DNA of 64,000 nucleotides from Leptolyngbya sp. FACHB-261 (GCF_014696065.1 NZ_JACJPL010000026.1:186001-250000), one strand, 5' to 3'; positions 35,408 through 44,857 are shown, counted from the first letter of the stretch. Notes: generated from the sequence alone by a model not told the origin. Translations and numbers: made by a program.

Positions 35408-35776
35408 ATGCACCTCACCCAGGTGTTGCAGCCGCAGCTTTGCATTCCTCTAGCTCAAGTCGCGCAGTTTCTCGGCATTCCCGAATCGCGCATCTGTCGC
35501 ATTGAACACTGGCTGCATGTGCTGTTTGTCCATCGTGCCGACCGAGGCGGACAGTTCCTCAGCTACCGCAAATTCAACCAGTGGCTTGCTGCCTGTGCCC
35601 TCACCATCCAAGCCTGCAACGACCTGCACCTGCTCGACTGGATTGGCGAAGTGATCAAAACCGAAATCCAGCGCTACGCCTACCCCGAAGACGTGCTGAG
35701 CTACTGGCGGCAACTGTGGCGACAGCGACACACCCAACTGCGCCACTCAAGCAGCCCTATGCCCGCTATCCCTTGA
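35408..35776 (+). CDS. Paired-module protein A (left copy), unknown function
   Basis: 122 residues. Predicted helical with an HTH-like stretch LAQVAQFLGIPESRICRIEH and the block VLFVHRADRGGQFLSYRKFN. It is a clear paralog of the 125-residue protein at 57422-57799 (VLFVHRKDRGGQFVSYRNLI, both with a WLxAC motif and a basic C-terminal RxLWxQR). I do not recognise the family. Followed after 70 bp by protein B; the same A-B order recurs, inverted, at 57.1-57.8 kb. DNA binding is inferred only from the helical pattern. Confidence 0.65.
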   Translation: MHLTQVLQPQLCIPLAQVAQFLGIPESRICRIEHWLHVLFVHRADRGGQFLSYRKFNQWLAACALTIQACNDLHLLDWIGEVIKTEIQRYAYPEDVLSYWRQLWRQRHTQLRHSSSPMPAIP

Positions 35777-35846
35777 CACGCTTTGCAATCGCTACCCCTG
35801 CCTGTCAACCCGCATCAATGACACCTTTGCCCCCCATCCCTCAACC

Positions 35847-36158
35847 ATGAGCACCAACCTTCGCCTTGCCCTCTGGGACCACATCACCCGCCGCCTCAAC
35901 CTCTCCGCCCAGCTCAAACTCATCCTGCTGACCATCGCCAATTACCTCGAACCCAACAGCGCCCACTCCCGCGTCACCCTTGCCCTACTCAGCCGCGACA
36001 GCAACCTCGAACCCCAAGACCTCCAGCCCCTGCTCTTGGGCCTCGAAGCCCGCGACTTAGTCCGCAAAGTCACTGTCCACCCCGAAGGCGGCGGCCCCAC
36101 CATTGCCCTCTACAGCCTCTCCCCCAACCTGCTGCGAACTGTACAAAATGGCCATTGA
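35847..36158 (+). CDS. Paired-module protein B (left copy), winged-helix-like
   Basis: 103 residues: LRLALWDHITRRLNLSAQLK, then LILLTIANYL and a second helix pair LEPQDLQPLLLGLEARDLVR with a short C-terminal beta region. This looks like a winged helix. Paralog at 57077-57400 has LRLWDHISRELKL, LILLVLANYT and VKRLLVSLEAAHWV. The family name is unknown. Likely co-transcribed with protein A. Confidence 0.62.
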   Translation: MSTNLRLALWDHITRRLNLSAQLKLILLTIANYLEPNSAHSRVTLALLSRDSNLEPQDLQPLLLGLEARDLVRKVTVHPEGGGPTIALYSLSPNLLRTVQNGH

Positions 36159-36260
36159 GGGCATGCCAATGCCAAACCCCTACCCAAGATTTCTTCACCT
36201 CCTGCAAAAACCTGTCCTGCGCCTCCCCCTTCCCAAATCACTTTTTAATCGCTACCCATT

Positions 36261-36383
36261 GACCCCTCCCAACCTCCCCTTGCCAAGGGGAGGAGCCGTA
36301 GGCCGTGGGGTTCTGACTTGCGCTCTATTCGACCCCTCTTAACCTCCCCTTAGCAAGGGGAGGTGCCGCAGGCGGTGGGGTTC
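36261..36383 (+). repeat. Tandem pair of GC-rich hairpin repeats
   Basis: Two copies 70 bp apart (36261-36313, 36331-36383) of ACCTCCCCTTGCCAAGGGG-type hairpins followed by GCCGCAGGCGGTGGGGTTC. A third copy is at 40985-41038. A dispersed repeat of cyanobacterial style. Confidence 0.8.
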
Positions 36384-36432
36384 CGATAAGAGGCAGGATG
36401 AAGCCTGTGGATCTAGAACCTACTTGCCAGCC

Positions 36433-37806
36433 ATGCCCAGCTACCAATTTCCTGACGATTTCCAGTGGGGCGCAGCCACAGCCGCCTACCAGATCGAAGG
36501 AGCCGCCAGCGAAGACGGACGCAAGCCCAGCGTCTGGGACAGCTTCAGCGCCATTGCCGGACGCACCCTCAACGGCGACAGCGGTGCCATCGCCTGCGAC
36601 CACTACCACCGCTACGAAAGCGACGTCAAACTCATGGTCGAGCTGGGCATCCGGCACTACCGCTTCAGCATTGCCTGGCCGCGCATCGTCCCCGATGGCC
36701 GAGGCTCGGTGAATGAGGCCGGTGTCGATTTCTACAAGCGCCTGGTCGATTGCCTGATCCGCCACGGCATCACCCCCCACGCCACCCTATTTCACTGGGA
36801 CAGCCCCCAAGCCCTAGAAGACCAGTACGGCTCCTGGCGCAATCGTCAGATCGCTCATGATTTCGCTGAGTATGTCTCCGCCATCGTCAGCCGTCTGGGG
36901 GACCGAGTGCAGCACTGGATGACGATCAACGAAATCCCCTGCTTCACCCACCTGGGCTACAGCGCCAACCAAACGCCGCCCCACGCCCCCGGCACCCGCG
37001 TCGGCAGTTCCAAGGAAGTGTGGCAAACCTCGCACCATGCTCTGCTGGCCCACGGTCTGGCCTGTCAGGCAATTCGCGCTGCCTCACCCGGTCCCTGCTC
37101 GGTTTCATTGGTGGACAACATCGCCGTCACCGTGCCGATCACCGAGTCCGAGGCAGATATCGCCGCGGCCCAGCAAGCCTTCCCCCATTGCTGGCTCAAT
37201 GGCGGCATCGTCTTCCCCGCTCTGACCGGCGCTTATCATGCGGGCTTCCTGGAGCAGTTGGGCAGCGCTGCCCCCGAAATTCAGACCGGCGATCTAGAGA
37301 TCATTCACCAACCGCTCGACCGCCTGGGCTTGAATATCTACACCGGCACCTACGTTCGCGCTATCGACCAGGCACCCGGTTACGAATGTCTGGACTTGCC
37401 CCAGGGCTACCCGCGTTTGCATATGCCCTGGCTAAATTTCGTGCCGGAATGTCTCTATTGGGGCATTCGTCACATCAGCGAAACCGTCGGTCGCCCTGAC
37501 CTACCGATTTGGATCACCGAGAATGGTTGTGCGGCTCAAGATGTGCTCGATGCCAAGGGCGAAGTCATCGATACCGACCGCATTTTGTACTTGCGTCAGC
37601 ATCTCAGAGCGGCACAGCGTGCTGTGGCCGAGGGTTACCCGCTGAAAGGCTATTTCGTCTGGAGTTTAATGGACAACTTTGAATGGGCCTGGGGTTATGA
37701 TCGACGCTTCGGCATTGTTTACACAGACTACCGAACACAGCAACGCATTCCCAAAGCCAGCTTTGGCTGGTATGCCGAATGCATCCGTCAGAACCGAGTC
37801 GTGTAA
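36433..37806 (+). CDS. GH1 family beta-glucosidase
   Basis: 457 residues. GH1 landmarks: N-terminal FPDDFQWGAATAAYQIEGAA, the acid/base Glu in MTINEIPCFTHLGY (NEI in place of the usual NEP) and the nucleophile Glu in WITENGCA; the C-terminal YFVWSLMDNFEWAWGY is the aglycone/sugar-binding signature. It hydrolyses beta-glucosides or related sugars in the cytosol; there is no signal peptide. ATG at 36433 is preferred to a TTG at 36424. GC content and codon use are higher than in the cassette region. It precedes mgsA by 75 bp, but a role in amine use is not evident. Confidence 0.95.
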   Translation: MPSYQFPDDFQWGAATAAYQIEGAASEDGRKPSVWDSFSAIAGRTLNGDSGAIACDHYHRYESDVKLMVELGIRHYRFSIAWPRIVPDGRGSVNEAGVDFYKRLVDCLIRHGITPHATLFHWDSPQALEDQYGSWRNRQIAHDFAEYVSAIVSRLGDRVQHWMTINEIPCFTHLGYSANQTPPHAPGTRVGSSKEVWQTSHHALLAHGLACQAIRAASPGPCSVSLVDNIAVTVPITESEADIAAAQQAFPHCWLNGGIVFPALTGAYHAGFLEQLGSAAPEIQTGDLEIIHQPLDRLGLNIYTGTYVRAIDQAPGYECLDLPQGYPRLHMPWLNFVPECLYWGIRHISETVGRPDLPIWITENGCAAQDVLDAKGEVIDTDRILYLRQHLRAAQRAVAEGYPLKGYFVWSLMDNFEWAWGYDRRFGIVYTDYRTQQRIPKASFGWYAECIRQNRVV

Positions 37807-37881
37807 TCGTATCCTCAATCACCTTTTTGAGGGAAGCGCCTCGTTATAACAAGTGAAGTCTGCCGTTAGGAGGGGGCCGCT

Positions 37882-38874
37882 TTGTGTGGCATTGCAGGGG
37901 TAATCTATCGCAACCCAACAACCGAGCGCTCTCTCGGTTCTGATCTGCTCACTTTGGTTCGACCATTGGAAAGTCGAGGCCCAGATTCCTGCGGCGTTGC
38001 CTTGTATCGAGGCGATCTAGCTGCTCACCAAGTCAAATTAATGCTGTTTATTGAGCAGCGATTGGCTGAACCTGGGACTGGCGCAGCTTTGCAGCAATGG
38101 TTGGCGCAGTACGCCCAAGGCGAAGCCTTTGAGCCGATTGGCAGCAGTCATCGCCTCATTCTGAGCCTGAACCAGGCCAACGGCCACAGAACTCAAATCA
38201 GTTTGAGAGAACTTAGAACGGCCCTGCAGGACAAGTTTCCGCAGGTGACCGTGATGAGCACCGGCCAGATGCTGGAAATTTACAAATCTGTGGGCTCGGT
38301 GCAGCACTTGACCCAAGATTATGGTCTAGAGAAATTTGCCGGTAGCCACGGCATTGGTCACACGCGCATGGCAACAGAATCGGTGGTGGATACTGACCAC
38401 TGCCATCCGTTCACTGCCGCCGAAGATTTAGCCGTGGTTCATAACGGCCAAATCTCTAATTACTACCGCCTCAGAGCCAATCTGGAGCGAGCCGGCGCTG
38501 TATTTGAAACCGCTAACGATTCTGAGGCCATTGGCCATTACCTGCGCTTCCAATTTTTGCAAGGCAAATCATTAGAAGAAGCCCTAGCCAACCTGGGCAA
38601 AGACTTTGATGGCACCTACACCATTCTGGTTGCCACCCGCGATAAAGTTGCCCTGGCGCGGGATAAGTTTGCGGCTAAACCGGCAGTGATTTACGAATCC
38701 GCCGAGATGGTTGCGATTGCTTCGGAATATCGCGCCTTTCTCAACTTGCCCGGTTTTGATGCCAACGCCACAATTCGCGAACCGGATGCAGGCGAAGTCA
38801 ATGTTTGGCCGGTTTTGAATGTTGCACAGACAGCGCCGTCTATGCCGGAAATCGTGTCTGGAGTGGGAGCATGA
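37882..38874 (+). CDS. mgsA: N-methylglutamate synthase subunit A-like (class II glutamine amidotransferase; MgsA/GlxB)
   Basis: 330 residues. Class II (Ntn) amidotransferase: the chain begins MCGIAGVIYR, so Cys2 is the N-terminal nucleophile; other landmarks are LESRGPDSCGVALY, GHTRMATESVVDTDHCHPF and LAVVHNGQISNYYRLRA. The start must be TTG at 37882, with AGGAGGG upstream, since Cys must follow the initiator. In MgsABC and Glx enzymes this subunit corresponds to the glutaminase part of glutamate synthase and handles gamma-glutamyl amides. The stop overlaps mgsB by ATGA. Opens the mgsABC-gmaS set. Confidence 0.85.
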   Translation: MCGIAGVIYRNPTTERSLGSDLLTLVRPLESRGPDSCGVALYRGDLAAHQVKLMLFIEQRLAEPGTGAALQQWLAQYAQGEAFEPIGSSHRLILSLNQANGHRTQISLRELRTALQDKFPQVTVMSTGQMLEIYKSVGSVQHLTQDYGLEKFAGSHGIGHTRMATESVVDTDHCHPFTAAEDLAVVHNGQISNYYRLRANLERAGAVFETANDSEAIGHYLRFQFLQGKSLEEALANLGKDFDGTYTILVATRDKVALARDKFAAKPAVIYESAEMVAIASEYRAFLNLPGFDANATIREPDAGEVNVWPVLNVAQTAPSMPEIVSGVGA

Positions 38875-39587
38875 GCGAGCAGGTTCTCCTGGATCAGGTA
38901 GTTTTGGACTGCGCCGATTTCAGCACCCGCGAAATCAATCACCAGCTCAAAACTCTGGCCGCTGAAGGCATTACGCAAGTCGAATTGCTCAACCCCGCTG
39001 GACGGCACAATCTAGCCGTGGGGGTCAATGCGCCGCTCAAGATTCGCTTCCGGGGTGCGGTGGGGTACTACTGCGGCGGCTTGAGCGATGGCGTTGAGAT
39101 CGAGGTCTTGGGCTCTTGCGGCTGGTCGGTGGGCGAAAACTTGATGTCAGGCAGCATTACGGTGCAGGGCAATGCCTCGGCCAATGCTGGCGCTACGGCC
39201 CACGGTGGCAAGATCTGCATTTTGGGCAACGCGGGTCCGCGTGCGGGGATTTCCCTCAAAGGCGCGACTCTAATTGTCACCGGCAATGTCGGTTACAGCA
39301 GCGCCTTTATGATGCAGCAGGGCCGCTTCATTATCTGTGGCAATGCCGGTCCCAGTTTGGGCGATTCGATTTACGATGGCGAGATTTTTGTGGGCGGTGA
39401 GATTGATTCTCTCGGGGCGGATGCACGCCTGGAGCCACTGACTGAAGAAGATTGGCATAGACTCAAAGCTGACCTAAACCCCCTGGGCCTGAGCGCTGAG
39501 CAATGCAACTTCAAAAAGATCGTCTGCGCTCAGGAACTCTATCATTTTAAGGCGAAGGATTTTTCCAAATGGAAAGACGCGTACTAA
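38871..39587 (+). CDS. mgsB: N-methylglutamate synthase subunit B-like (GltB C-terminal-type beta-helix; MgsB/GlxC)
   Basis: 238 residues of right-handed beta-helix character with glycine-rich coils: EVLGSCGWSVGENLMSGSIT, GNASANAGATAHGGKICILG, GNAGPRAGISLKG and GNAGPSLGDSIYDGEIFVGG. This GXGXG domain is the C-terminal part of the glutamate synthase large subunit and a separate subunit in N-methylglutamate synthase. Start ATG at 38871 overlaps the mgsA stop. It overlaps mgsC by 19 bp, implying fixed stoichiometry. Confidence 0.88.
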   Translation: MSEQVLLDQVVLDCADFSTREINHQLKTLAAEGITQVELLNPAGRHNLAVGVNAPLKIRFRGAVGYYCGGLSDGVEIEVLGSCGWSVGENLMSGSITVQGNASANAGATAHGGKICILGNAGPRAGISLKGATLIVTGNVGYSSAFMMQQGRFIICGNAGPSLGDSIYDGEIFVGGEIDSLGADARLEPLTEEDWHRLKADLNPLGLSAEQCNFKKIVCAQELYHFKAKDFSKWKDAY

Positions 39588-40876
39588 AGACGAGCAGCAC
39601 GTTCAGCCCAGAGGTGATCGATGCTATTCAGGAGCGAGCAGAATTAGGTCGCTATATTATTCGCGGCTATGGGGCACTGCGCAATGTGCCTCGCCTGGAT
39701 GATTTGGTATTTTTAACTGCTTCTTTGACTCGCTTCCCCTTAGAAGGCTATCGAGAAAAGTGCAATACCAAAACCTTGTTGGGCACTCGTTGCGCCAAGC
39801 GTCCGGTTGAGTTAGATGTCCCGATTACGATTGCCGGGATGAGCTTTGGGGCCCTCTCGCGCAATGCTAAAGTTGCGCTAGGCAGAGCGGCAACTCTTCT
39901 AGGCACCTCTACCACAACTGGCGATGGCGGCATGCTGGCGGCTGAGCGCGAGGCCTCATCAAAATTGGTCTATCAATGTTTGCCTTCCCGCTACGGGTTT
40001 AACCCCAAAGATCTTAAGCAGGCAGATGCGATTGAGATCGTAATTGGTCAAGGGGCAAAACCGGGCGGCGGTGGCCTTTTGTTGGGGCAAAAAGTCAACA
40101 AGGTTGTGGCCGGTATGCGCACCTTGCCGGAGGGCGTGGATCAGCGTTCGCCGTCGCGTCACCCCGACTGGATTGGACCGGATGACTTAAAAATTAAGAT
40201 CGAAGAGTTGCGCGAAGCCACGGATTGGGAAATCCCGATTTACGTCAAAATGGGCGCGACTCGGGTCAAAGACGATGTGAAGTTAGCGGTCAAATCTGGT
40301 GCTGATGTCATCGTGCTAGATGGCATGGAGGGCGGCACTGCTGCTACCCAGAGCATCTTTCAAGAGCACTCCGGCATTCCCACGCTACCGGCCCTAGTCC
40401 AGGCGGTCGAGGCGCTGCAAGAAGCTGGCGTTTATGGCCAGGTGCAACTAGTGATTTCTGGCGGCATTCGCTCGGGTCCCGATGTGGCTAAGGCCTTAGC
40501 TTTGGGTGCTGACGCGGTCAGCATTGGCACGGCCAGTTTGATTGCTATGGGCTGCAACAAGCCGGTTTACATTGAGGACTACGAAAAACTAGGCACAGAG
40601 CCCCACCATTGTCACCATTGCCATACGGGGCTGTGTCCAGTTGGCATTGCCACCCAAGACGAAGATCTGATGGCTCGTCTGCCGGTTGAGGAGGCGACGA
40701 TTTATGTTGCCAACTATCTGCAATCGCTAGTCATGGAATTGCAGAGTTTGACTCGTTCTTGTGGCAAGTCGGATGTGCACAACCTGGAGCGGGAAGACTT
40801 GGTAGCTCTGACGCTCGAAGCCTCGGCAATGGCGAAACTGCCTTTAGCGGGCACAGATTTCGTGATGGGGCAATAA
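39569..40876 (+). CDS. mgsC: N-methylglutamate synthase subunit C-like (FMN/FeS glutamate-synthase domain; MgsC/GlxD)
   Basis: 435 residues, the FMN-binding barrel of glutamate synthase: ITIAGMSFGALSRNAKVALG, GQGAKPGGGGLLLGQKV, IVLDGMEGGTAATQSIFQEH and SGGIRSGPDVAKALALGAD. A cysteine cluster (HHCHHCHTGLCPVGIATQ) would hold a 3Fe-4S centre. It makes the amino-acid product from the gamma-glutamyl donor and a 2-oxoacid, or transfers a methylamino group. With MgsA and MgsB it forms the complete synthase, split into three genes as in methylotrophs and in the rhizobial glx cluster. Confidence 0.9.
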   Translation: MERRVLKTSSTFSPEVIDAIQERAELGRYIIRGYGALRNVPRLDDLVFLTASLTRFPLEGYREKCNTKTLLGTRCAKRPVELDVPITIAGMSFGALSRNAKVALGRAATLLGTSTTTGDGGMLAAEREASSKLVYQCLPSRYGFNPKDLKQADAIEIVIGQGAKPGGGGLLLGQKVNKVVAGMRTLPEGVDQRSPSRHPDWIGPDDLKIKIEELREATDWEIPIYVKMGATRVKDDVKLAVKSGADVIVLDGMEGGTAATQSIFQEHSGIPTLPALVQAVEALQEAGVYGQVQLVISGGIRSGPDVAKALALGADAVSIGTASLIAMGCNKPVYIEDYEKLGTEPHHCHHCHTGLCPVGIATQDEDLMARLPVEEATIYVANYLQSLVMELQSLTRSCGKSDVHNLEREDLVALTLEASAMAKLPLAGTDFVMGQ

Positions 40877-41292
40877 ATGTAAATTGTCGTAGCCCTAATG
40901 CCGAAATGATGCATTCTGTAGGGGCAGTGTCTTGTGCCTGCCCTGCCAGTTTTATAATTTCAATAGATATAATCGCTACCCATTGGCCCCTCCCAACCGC
41001 CCCTTGGCAAGGATAGGTGCCGCAGACAGTGGGGTTTTGATTTAGCTCTCGTTGAGAGAATGGATATAATCCCTAAGCTGTCATAATTCTTTGCTTACAT
41101 TCGCGTTTCTATGCAAGTCTTTGCTGGTACTAATCTCGCGTCGCTTTTGTAGAAAATCTGGATGGTTTTAGCTAAATTCTGGCACTCAAAATCATTGCGA
41201 TTCGCCCAAGTTGCTTGCAAGTAGCTTTGGATACAAACTTGCATCAACAAAATTGATTTACTCTGGGCAAAAAGCTATCTGGAGTCGCAGCA
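40877..41292. other. Intergenic before gmaS: hairpin repeat copy and NtcA-type promoter
   Basis: Holds the third copy of the GC-rich repeat (40985-41038) and the NtcA-type promoter annotated separately. No gene. Confidence 0.6.
41221..41264 (+). promoter_or_regulatory. NtcA-activated type promoter (GTA-N8-TAC and TAN3T)
   Basis: GTA at 41221-41223, eight bases, TAC at 41232-41234: a perfect NtcA box. A TAN3T -10 element (TACTCT, 41259-41264) follows 24 bp later, close to the canonical 22-23 bp. The gmaS-type gene begins at 41293. NtcA is the cyanobacterial nitrogen regulator responding to 2-oxoglutarate, so the downstream genes are probably induced under nitrogen limitation. Confidence 0.72.
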
Positions 41293-42618
41293 GTGGTTAG
41301 CAGCTTAACCAAGGGCCAAACGCTATCTGAATCGGCGAAAGAGCTGAAGCTTGATTTCTTCCTGGTATCCTACACCGACCTGTTGGGTGGGACCCGAGCT
41401 AAGTTGGTTCCGGCTGCCAAGATTGACTCTGTTGAAACCGATGGCGCTTTTTTCGCACCCTTTGCCTCAAACCTGGGACTTGGACCCGATGCTCACGACA
41501 TCGCCGCGATTCCTGACCCAAATTCACTGACAGTTCTGCCCTGGCAACCAAATGTCGGTTGGCTTGCCAGTGATGCTTATCTGGATGGTGAACCCTTTGT
41601 CGCTTCGCCCCGAGTCATTTTCAAGCAGGTACTCAAGCGTTGCCAAGAGTTGGGCTATAGCTACAAAACTGGGGTAGAAGCTGAGTTTTTCCTGCTGAAA
41701 AAGACAGAGCAGGGGTATCAAATTGCCGATTCGCTAGATGTGGCAGTTCGTCCCTGCTACGACCAGATGAACTTGATGCGGCAGTTTGATTTCATCTCAA
41801 CCATTGTGCGCTACATGGAGCAATTGGGTTGGGAACCCTATCAATGCGACCACGAAGATGCCAATGGCCAATTTGAGCTGAATTGGACCTATAGCGATGC
41901 GCTGACCACTGCTGACCGCCATGTGTTTTTCAAGTACATGGTGAAGACCCTGGCCGAGCAACGGGGCCTAGTGGCAACCTTCATGCCCAAGCCGTTTAGC
42001 AATCTCACGGGCAATGGTGGTCACATCCATATGAGCCTCTGGAACGATGGCGCTAATGCCTTTGGCGATGCTGCCGATGAGCTGGGACTATCGCTATTGG
42101 GCTATGAGTTCCTGGGCGGCATCCTGGCCCACGGGCAGGGCTTGTCTGCTCTGTGCAGCCCTACTGTCACCTCCTACAAGCGATTGGGGGCCACGATGAC
42201 CACCTCCGGTAGCACTTGGAGTCCCCGCTACATTTCCTACGGCGGCAACAATCGTACGCACATGGTGCGCATTCCTGAAGGTGGGCGCTTTGAGTGTCGT
42301 CTGGTCGATGGGGCGGTCAATCTCTATCTAGCTCAGGCCGGTCTGCTAGCCGCTGGTTTAGATGGCTTGGCTCAGCACCTCCAGCCCGGTAAACGCCTAG
42401 ACGAAAACATGTTTACCCGTGGCTCCGAATTTCCCGATCTGCCAACCTTGCCCAATAGCTTGATCGAGGCCTTGAACTTCCTGGAGCAGGACGCGTTGCT
42501 GATGGCAACCTTGGGTGAATTGGGTGCCAGAACTTTCTTGGACTTCAAGCATCAAGAATGGAATGCTTACAATGCGATGGTCAGCCCCTGGGAGATGGAG
42601 CAGTACATTAACTGCTGA
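41293..42618 (+). CDS. gmaS: Gamma-glutamylmethylamide synthetase / type III glutamine synthetase-like (GmaS/GlnT)
   Basis: 441 residues in the GlnT/GMAS branch of glutamine synthetases: FFLVSYTDLLGGTRAKLVPA, GVEAEFFLLKK, CDHEDANGQFELNW, MPKPFSNLTGNGGHIHMSLW and the ATP/glutamate region NNRTHMVRIPEGGRFECRL. Such enzymes ligate ammonia, methylamine or other small amines to glutamate; the pairing with mgsABC favours gamma-glutamyl-alkylamide synthesis. GTG start, GGAG upstream, directly downstream of an NtcA-type promoter. Ordinary GlnA in cyanobacteria is about 470 residues and differs in the N-terminus. Which amine is used cannot be read from the sequence. Confidence 0.85.
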   Translation: MVSSLTKGQTLSESAKELKLDFFLVSYTDLLGGTRAKLVPAAKIDSVETDGAFFAPFASNLGLGPDAHDIAAIPDPNSLTVLPWQPNVGWLASDAYLDGEPFVASPRVIFKQVLKRCQELGYSYKTGVEAEFFLLKKTEQGYQIADSLDVAVRPCYDQMNLMRQFDFISTIVRYMEQLGWEPYQCDHEDANGQFELNWTYSDALTTADRHVFFKYMVKTLAEQRGLVATFMPKPFSNLTGNGGHIHMSLWNDGANAFGDAADELGLSLLGYEFLGGILAHGQGLSALCSPTVTSYKRLGATMTTSGSTWSPRYISYGGNNRTHMVRIPEGGRFECRLVDGAVNLYLAQAGLLAAGLDGLAQHLQPGKRLDENMFTRGSEFPDLPTLPNSLIEALNFLEQDALLMATLGELGARTFLDFKHQEWNAYNAMVSPWEMEQYINC

Positions 42619-42704
42619 TCCTGTTGCGGCTATGCCATCGCTGTGTGGAAGGTTAGTCCACCTAACCGACAACAGCTCAAAAGACCTCGTTCAAGAGATT
42701 CTCT

Positions 42705-44651
42705 ATGACGATTGCCCGTGAGTTGCCCCAAACGATCAGTGCATCTATCTCGATTCAGCACCCGCTCGATCCGCTAACGCCCGAGGAAATTACGGCGGCA
42801 GTTAGCGTGGTCCGCAAGGCCAAATCCTTAAGCGACCGCGTGCGTTTCGCGACCGTCACCCTGCAAGAACCGGACAAGAGCCTTGTGCTCAATTTCCAAG
42901 CGGGTGACTCGATTGAGCGCGAGGCTTTTCTGGTCATTCTGGATAACACTACCGGGTCAACTTATGAGGCAATCGTCTCCCTGAGCACTAGCGCTGTCGT
43001 TAGCTGGGAGGTCATCCCGAATGTACAGCCCTCGATTCTGTTGGATGAATTCATCGAGTGTGAGCAAGCGGTCAAAGCCAGCCCCGAGTTTCAAGCGGCA
43101 CTAGCCAAACGGGGGATCACTGACCCAGATTTGGTCATGGTCGATCCCTGGTCAGCGGGCAATTTTGGCATGACCGACGAGCAGGGACAGCGCTTGTCAC
43201 GGGCCTTGTGTTGGGTGCGCTCTAGCCCTACTGATAATGGCTATGCGCGACCGATTGAAGGTGTGATTCCGGTAGTGGATCTGAACACCATGACCGTGCT
43301 CCGGGTCGAAGATTACGGCGTGGTGCAATTGCCACCGGAAGCTGGTAACTACACCACCGAGTTTGTGCAGGATTTGCGCCCCGATCTCAAACCGCTAGAG
43401 ATTGTGCAGCCCCAAGGCCCCAGTTTTGAGATCGATGGGTATCAAGTTCGCTGGCAGAAGTGGCAATTTCGCATTGGCTTTACGCCGCGCGAAGGGCTGG
43501 TGCTTTACACGCTTGGCTATGAAGATCAGGGGCGTTTGCGACCGATTTTGTATCGAGCTTCCCTGGCTGAAATGGTAGTGCCCTATGGCGATCCCAGGCC
43601 GCACCACTTCCGTAAGAACGCCTTTGATGTCGGTGAATACGGAGTGGGTACGCTGGCTAACTCGCTCACCTTAGGTTGCGATTGCCTGGGCGAGATTCGC
43701 TACTTTGATGCGTTCATGACCGATAGTCGCGGTCAGGCCGTCACAATTAAAAATGCCGTTTGTCTGCACGAAGAAGACTATGGCATTCTCTGGAAACACA
43801 TGGACTGGCGCACCAATCAAACCGAAGTGCGTCGCTCCCGCCGTCTGGTAGTTTCGTTCATTGCCACGGTTGGCAATTACGAATATGGCTTTTTCTGGTA
43901 TCTCTATCAGGACGCCTCAATCCAGTACGAAGTGAAGCTTACCGGCATCGTCAATACCACGAGCATGGAGCCGGGTGAGACCTCCAAATATGGCACGCTG
44001 ATTGCCCCTCAACTGAATGCGCCTATTCACCAGCACTTCTTTAATGTTCGTCTGGACATGAGCGTCGATGGTGAGTCGAATTCGGTTTACGAGGTCAATA
44101 CCGAAGCCGAACCTATGGGTCCTGATAACCCCTATGGCAATGCTTTCTTTGCCAAATCAACGCTGCTAGAAACTGAACAAGAAGCTCAGCGTGTGATTGA
44201 ACCGATGACCGGCCGTTACTGGAAGATTGTGAACCCATCTGTGCACAACCGGCTGGGTCAGGCTGTAGCTTACAAACTGGTTCCTGGCGAGAACATTCTG
44301 CCGTTCGCGCGTCCAGAATCCAGTCTGCTCAAGCGAGCAGCGTTTACAACCAAGCATCTGTGGGTGACACCCTATCAGCTGCAGGAACGCTTTCCCGCAG
44401 GCGACTACCCCAACCAGCATCCCGGTGGCGAGGGCTTACCCGCCTGGACCCAGGCCAATCGCGCTATTGCCGACACTGATGTGGTTGTGTGGTACAGCTT
44501 TGGTCACCTCCATGTGCCCCGACCCGAAGATTGGCCGGTCATGCCCACCTCCTATGTTGGTTTCATGTTGAAGCCGGTAGGTTTCTTTGAGGCCAGTCCG
44601 GCTCTAGATGTACCGCCCTCAGCGCCTAAACATAAAAGCTGTTGCGATTAG
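42705..44651 (+). CDS. Copper/topaquinone primary amine oxidase
   Basis: 648 residues, the full CuAO length without the optional N-terminal D1 domain. The cofactor Tyr lies in TVGNYEYGFFW (N-Y-D/E consensus, converted to TPQ), the catalytic base Asp in RYFDAFMTDS, and copper ligands in PIHQHFFNV and the C-terminal FGHLHVPRPEDWPVMP. The reaction is RCH2NH2 + O2 + H2O to aldehyde, NH3 and H2O2. No signal peptide, so it is cytosolic. It starts 86 bp after gmaS in the same direction and can provide ammonium for gmaS or the amidotransferase. Substrate range (methylamine, ethylamine, aromatic amines) is not predictable. Confidence 0.93.
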   Translation: MTIARELPQTISASISIQHPLDPLTPEEITAAVSVVRKAKSLSDRVRFATVTLQEPDKSLVLNFQAGDSIEREAFLVILDNTTGSTYEAIVSLSTSAVVSWEVIPNVQPSILLDEFIECEQAVKASPEFQAALAKRGITDPDLVMVDPWSAGNFGMTDEQGQRLSRALCWVRSSPTDNGYARPIEGVIPVVDLNTMTVLRVEDYGVVQLPPEAGNYTTEFVQDLRPDLKPLEIVQPQGPSFEIDGYQVRWQKWQFRIGFTPREGLVLYTLGYEDQGRLRPILYRASLAEMVVPYGDPRPHHFRKNAFDVGEYGVGTLANSLTLGCDCLGEIRYFDAFMTDSRGQAVTIKNAVCLHEEDYGILWKHMDWRTNQTEVRRSRRLVVSFIATVGNYEYGFFWYLYQDASIQYEVKLTGIVNTTSMEPGETSKYGTLIAPQLNAPIHQHFFNVRLDMSVDGESNSVYEVNTEAEPMGPDNPYGNAFFAKSTLLETEQEAQRVIEPMTGRYWKIVNPSVHNRLGQAVAYKLVPGENILPFARPESSLLKRAAFTTKHLWVTPYQLQERFPAGDYPNQHPGGEGLPAWTQANRAIADTDVVVWYSFGHLHVPRPEDWPVMPTSYVGFMLKPVGFFEASPALDVPPSAPKHKSCCD

Positions 44652-44857
44652 CGCCTTTAATTAGGTGCGTTGATTGGCGTTAGGTTGGCAGTTGCGATGG
44701 GTTGTTGCAATTGGTTATTGCCATTAAACGATCGTGATTGCCAATACAGACCTGAGGAATTGGCAAGGGTTACTCTACAGCCATTATTGGTCTCGAGAAG
44801 TTTGAAGATTAGCGTCCAGTTAGTCTCTAACAAAGCTTCAATATTGAGGGATTAAGT

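Noticed and set aside
36261-36383. Miniature transposon
   Set aside because: Hairpin repeats without target duplications or terminal repeats; they match the dispersed cyanobacterial hairpin style.
36424-37053. Overlapping open frames on both strands within the beta-glucosidase
   Set aside because: Shadows of a GC-rich GH1 gene with complete catalytic motifs.
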